DNA of 64,000 bases from Fusarium oxysporum f. sp. lycopersici 4287 (Eukaryota; Ascomycota; Sordariomycetes; Hypocreales; Nectriaceae). Location: contig NC_030992.1 in the NCBI RefSeq assembly GCF_000149955.1, forward strand, positions 1,741,466 through 1,805,465. The letters are read 5' to 3'. Made by a program: the position numbers and the translations under genes. The stretch's first letter is position 1; the number at the start of each line of letters is the position of its first letter. This document shows positions 61,201 through 64,000 of the stretch, in pieces. The notes under the pieces were generated by a model. That model saw only the letters and a program-made list of their open reading frames with translations, was not told the DNA's origin and did not search any database.

Positions 61201-62413
61201 GGCAAGGACGATACCGGCAACGATCGCCACAAACGATGGGTTTGGCTTGCACCCTACGAGAGGGCTATCCTCTGGAGTAGCAAGCAGCCATCCTCTGGCA
61301 GCGCCTTGATGGGTAAGGCTGGCCGAAAACGTAAGTTGCTCACATTGATTCTACGACTGATACTGACTAGCGAACATAGTGACTATACAATCTGTTCTCG
61401 ATGTTAAGGATGATAATGCTCCACCGAAGGGAGTCGCAACAGTGTTCAACCGATCAATTCTTATTTTGACACCACAGAGAGCTCTCAAGTTCACGGCAGA
61501 TTCTGCTGACCGGCACTATATATGGTTGACAGCTTTGTCATTCCTTGCACATTCATCGCAGGCAATCCCCGAAAACATCTCTGCACCACCGCCAATACAG
61601 CAAACGCCACTGCCAGACTTTGAGGCTCCTCGGCCCAAACTGAAACGGGGTGGAATTAGAGACTCCATCCGTCTTGCTAAAGGCCGAACGGTTGGTCCTC
61701 GTGCTGGGCCACCTAGTGTTCCAAGTATCCCAAGTATCCCCAGCGCGCCCTCTTCACAACTCGGAGACGTCACTAGTTTTCCCGTTACGGAATCTGTAGG
61801 AGGATTCTCAAGTACACACTCTCGAGAAGACTCGAGAGATGCTGCAGAGCCCCCATTTATACCACGTTTCCATGATAGGAATCAAGGAAACCAGGTAAAC
61901 GTTCATGGACGTAAGAGAAGCAATACAGGCGGCCATGTACCGCCGCCGCTCTCTTTCCGGGGGTTCTCTGGACCCATTGGGGGTGTTGGTCATCACCAGT
62001 CCACCAATAGTACTGCTGGTAATAGCACTGGAACTGCAGGTTCTTCGGATATCTATCAGTCCCAGGCTTCGAGCAACGGAACTTGGGCAATGAGCCAAGC
62101 AGGCTCACAGCGAACTTCTGAAGCTTCTTCACGACCAAGCAACTTCTTTGATGCCATTGGCACTGTGCGAATGGAGGCCTTTATCAGCCCGCTGGCATTT
62201 TCTCAGTTCAACGACTATCCTGATGAACAGGACGAATTCCGTCACTCACTTCGCAGACGGAGTAAAGAACAACGAAGACGGCAAAGCCGAAGTCGACATC
62301 GAGATAGTTATAATTCTCGCAGCACCCGTGCAACACACGATGACTATTACCATGGAAGCAGAACTGCCGGAGAGGAGGACTATTTCCGTGATGATCCCTT
62401 CAAGGGATTCTAG
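58213..62413 (+). CDS. apsA: Cortical anchor protein ApsA/Num1 (nuclear migration, dynein)
   Basis: Two exons, 58213-61330 and 61380-62413, with a 49-nt intron; 1383 aa. ApsA/Num1 proteins sit on the plasma membrane and anchor dynein, positioning nuclei and mitochondria. In order: a basic N-terminus; the family block DPRRFTPTLHANLVSEILSL (~76-95) starting a coiled coil to ~235; an acidic stretch (~300-315); a long Pro/Ser-rich disordered region; an Asn-Thr repeat (~925-950); and the Mcp5/Num1-type PH domain from VGEWMFKYVRRRKSF (~976) to ~1095, split by the intron, which binds PI(4,5)P2 in the family. A disordered tail follows. Residues 388-580 hold five QT- or Q-centred motifs (Q393, Q461, Q503, Q572, Q577) that match the dynein light chain LC8 consensus. 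It lacks the long tandem repeats of yeast Num1. Confidence 0.9.
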
Positions 62414-63203
62414 CATCCATTTGATTCAGCACAGTAGCCACGACGGCAATTATCACTTTCATTATCTTTCGCTTTCTTGGTCATGTTCATTGGTTATGGC
62501 AGAGCTTTACGCAGCATTATACCCTTTTCTATATAAATATTTGGGATCGGTTAAGAACTTGGCCCTCACGGGCTAGTTAACAATCATTGTGTGTGGAGTT
62601 TTGGTACTATCTTTCTGATAAATACTTTGTATATACTGAAAACCTGGGAAGGGGTAGGGGCTGTGGGATCCGGAGGTTGATGCAAGTGAAGTAGATGGCA
62701 TGTCTCAGCAGATAACAGGTTCAAAAAAGACATGCAAATCAGTCCAATCCGGTTCAAAGAAACCAGGTTGGTCTTGAAAAGTAGATAGATAAAGGTAAAA
62801 CTGGCCTAGCCCATCTTAACATTGTCGCCTCCAACTGATATGTGACTTTCGTTTCGGATCTTTGGCTGCCACGTTGGTGGAATCAAACACGACTGAAGTC
62901 TTCGTCATAATAATTGTCTTACGGTTTGGAGACGGGTTGATGGACAAAATCATGGATACTTGAAGAATGCCCCACTAACGAAATTTCCCACTCACTTACC
63001 CCGCGATCCATTGGTGTAGCTCTTCAAGCTTCATTATTTTCTCTTTACCTACCTATTACCTGGATACATAGAAGTCAAACAAGGACAGGCTCGCCTTTTC
63101 TCCCCCTAGACCGCGGGACATATCAAGAGCCGATACCTACATACTACCTGAAACTTGCTTTCTGACTAAACTCCGAGCCAGGCTGAAGCCAGTCGCAGCA
63201 GTC
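62414..63203. other. Intergenic region ApsA / OTU protein
   Basis: 790 bases containing the apsA 3' region and the promoter and leader of the OTU-domain gene; a TACCTACCTATTACCTGG patch is near 63046-63063. No gene seen. Confidence 0.5.
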
Positions 63204-64000
63204 ATGGACAGTCCCATGGCAACGGAAACCCTTGAGCAGATTCAGACACGGCATCGTCGTGAGCTCAAGGACCTGCAAGGCCGCATAACGGGAAAGAAGA
63301 AGAATGCCACAAAGAAGACGCGCAAAGGCGTAAATGACGAATGTGCAGAGATGGAACGTCAGCTGCGTGAAAAGCAAGCCGCCGAGATTGCCTCTTTGAA
63401 CAACAGCGATGATAACAACAGCGACGAAGGCGACAATACCGCCGCCGAAGCTCAAAACCAGCTCCAGAAAGACATTCTAGTGAAAGAGACCGAGAAGCTC
63501 TCTGTCTCAGAACCGGAACAACAGCAACAGCAACAGCAGCAGCAGCAGCCGGGAAAGAAGCGCAATCGTCAGAAAGAGCGGCTTGCTCGACGTGCTGCTG
63601 AGCAGGAGGCTGAAGCGCAGCGTGCAGAAGAGGAAGCATCCAGTATGACCAATCACCGAGCCAAGGAGAGCGAATATATGAAGTCGACGTTTGAGAAGCA
63701 TGGGCTTGTGGAGAAAGATATCGCGCCCGATGGACATTGTCTATTTTCAGCGGTGGCGGATCAGCTCGGCCAGAATGACATTCCTCTCGGAGACAGTGAC
63801 ACCAAGGACCCAGCATACAAGACGGTGCGACGAGTGGCTTCAGAGTATATGTTGGAGCATGGAGACGACTTTGCGCCGTTCCTCGAGGAAGACCTCCAAG
63901 ACTACGCTCGCAAGATGCGAGATACTGCTGAATGGGGCGGCCAGCTTGAGCTCATGGCGCTCGCACGACAGTATAAAGCGGAGATCCGAGTGGTACAAGA
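63204..64000 (+). CDS. OTU-domain deubiquitinase, OTUD6-like (5' part, runs off the window)
   Basis: An open frame starts MDSPMATETLEQIQTRHRRELKD at 63204 and stays open to the last base (265 codons, no intron seen). The N-terminus is a charged coiled coil (HRRELKDLQGRI, MERQLREKQAAEIA) with Lys/Arg clusters, then a Gln run encoded by CAG/CAA repeats (63519-63548). The OTU catalytic domain starts at KHGLVEKDIAPDGHCLFSAVADQL: the DGHC motif supplies the catalytic Asp and Cys. The coiled coil before an OTU domain is the layout of OTUD6A/B and yeast Otu2, cysteine proteases that remove ubiquitin, with Otu2 acting on 40S ribosomal protein eS7. The His of the triad lies beyond the window. Confidence 0.88.
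   Translation, partial: MDSPMATETLEQIQTRHRRELKDLQGRITGKKKNATKKTRKGVNDECAEMERQLREKQAAEIASLNNSDDNNSDEGDNTAAEAQNQLQKDILVKETEKLSVSEPEQQQQQQQQQQPGKKRNRQKERLARRAAEQEAEAQRAEEEASSMTNHRAKESEYMKSTFEKHGLVEKDIAPDGHCLFSAVADQLGQNDIPLGDSDTKDPAYKTVRRVASEYMLEHGDDFAPFLEEDLQDYARKMRDTAEWGGQLELMALARQYKAEIRVVQ
63519..63548 (+). repeat. CAG/CAA repeat encoding polyglutamine
   Basis: A run of CAA and CAG codons encodes about nine to ten Gln residues in the linker of the OTU-domain protein. Confidence 0.85.

Noticed and set aside
1..64000. tRNA, 5S rRNA or CRISPR
   Set aside because: No paired A/B box tRNA pattern, no fungal 5S core and no regularly spaced repeat array was found by reading; a covariance-model search would be needed to be certain.

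Overview
The window looks like a nuclear contig of a filamentous ascomycete, most likely a Hypocreales member close to Fusarium. The evidence is eukaryotic genes with short GT-AG introns (46-91 nt, often with a CTAAC/CTGAC-like branch site) and a Sordariomycete gene set: a RAS2-type GTPase, class III chitin synthase, an ApsA/Num1 cortical protein and a filamentous-fungus Opy2. Genes are widely spaced, and intergenic DNA carries many TACCTACC/GGTAGGTA and TACGGAGTA words. It is a draft assembly with two runs of N (30806-31174 and 44175-44584). I found no tRNA, rRNA, CRISPR array or intact transposon.

Layout. 1-13 kb: a stand-alone REV1-like BRCT protein (2053-2906, +), a propionyl/short-chain acyl-CoA synthetase (3386-5824, -), a small GPI-anchored cell-wall protein (7495-8020, -), then about 5 kb without a gene. 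13-21 kb: an NADPH quinone oxidoreductase (13112-14172, +), a dienelactone hydrolase family protein (14446-15536, -), replication protein A large subunit RPA1 (16528-18506, +) and gamma-glutamyl phosphate reductase PRO2 (18811-20261, -). 21-33 kb: a DHA1-type MFS transporter (21437-23225, +), a SRY1-like PLP dehydratase/racemase (23375-24632, -), ketol-acid reductoisomerase ILV5 (25148-26493, -), the NEDD8-conjugating enzyme UBC12 (27991-28766, -) and a class III chitin synthase interrupted by an N gap (29455-32352, -). 33-64 kb is sparse: an OPY2-like membrane anchor (37258-38611, +), RAS2 (42906-43679, -), a type II haloacid dehalogenase (50037-50840, -), the large ApsA/Num1 homologue (58213-62413, +) and the 5' part of an OTUD6-like deubiquitinase (63204 to the window edge, +).

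How the genes relate. Most are unlinked housekeeping functions. PRO2, the SRY1-like enzyme and ILV5 form a loose group of amino-acid genes, and PRO2 and ILV5 each have a perfect Gcn4/CPC1 site (TGACTCA or TGAGTCA) upstream. RPA1 has an MluI cell-cycle box and the quinone oxidoreductase a Yap1-type site. RAS2, OPY2, the class III chitin synthase and ApsA all act in polarity, signalling or wall growth at the cell cortex. The most interesting new signal is a cluster of TQT-type dynein light chain (LC8) binding motifs in the ApsA/Num1 protein, itself the cortical dynein anchor. Two genes, the chitin synthase and the MFS transporter, contain short stretches read in a shifted frame between compensating indels.
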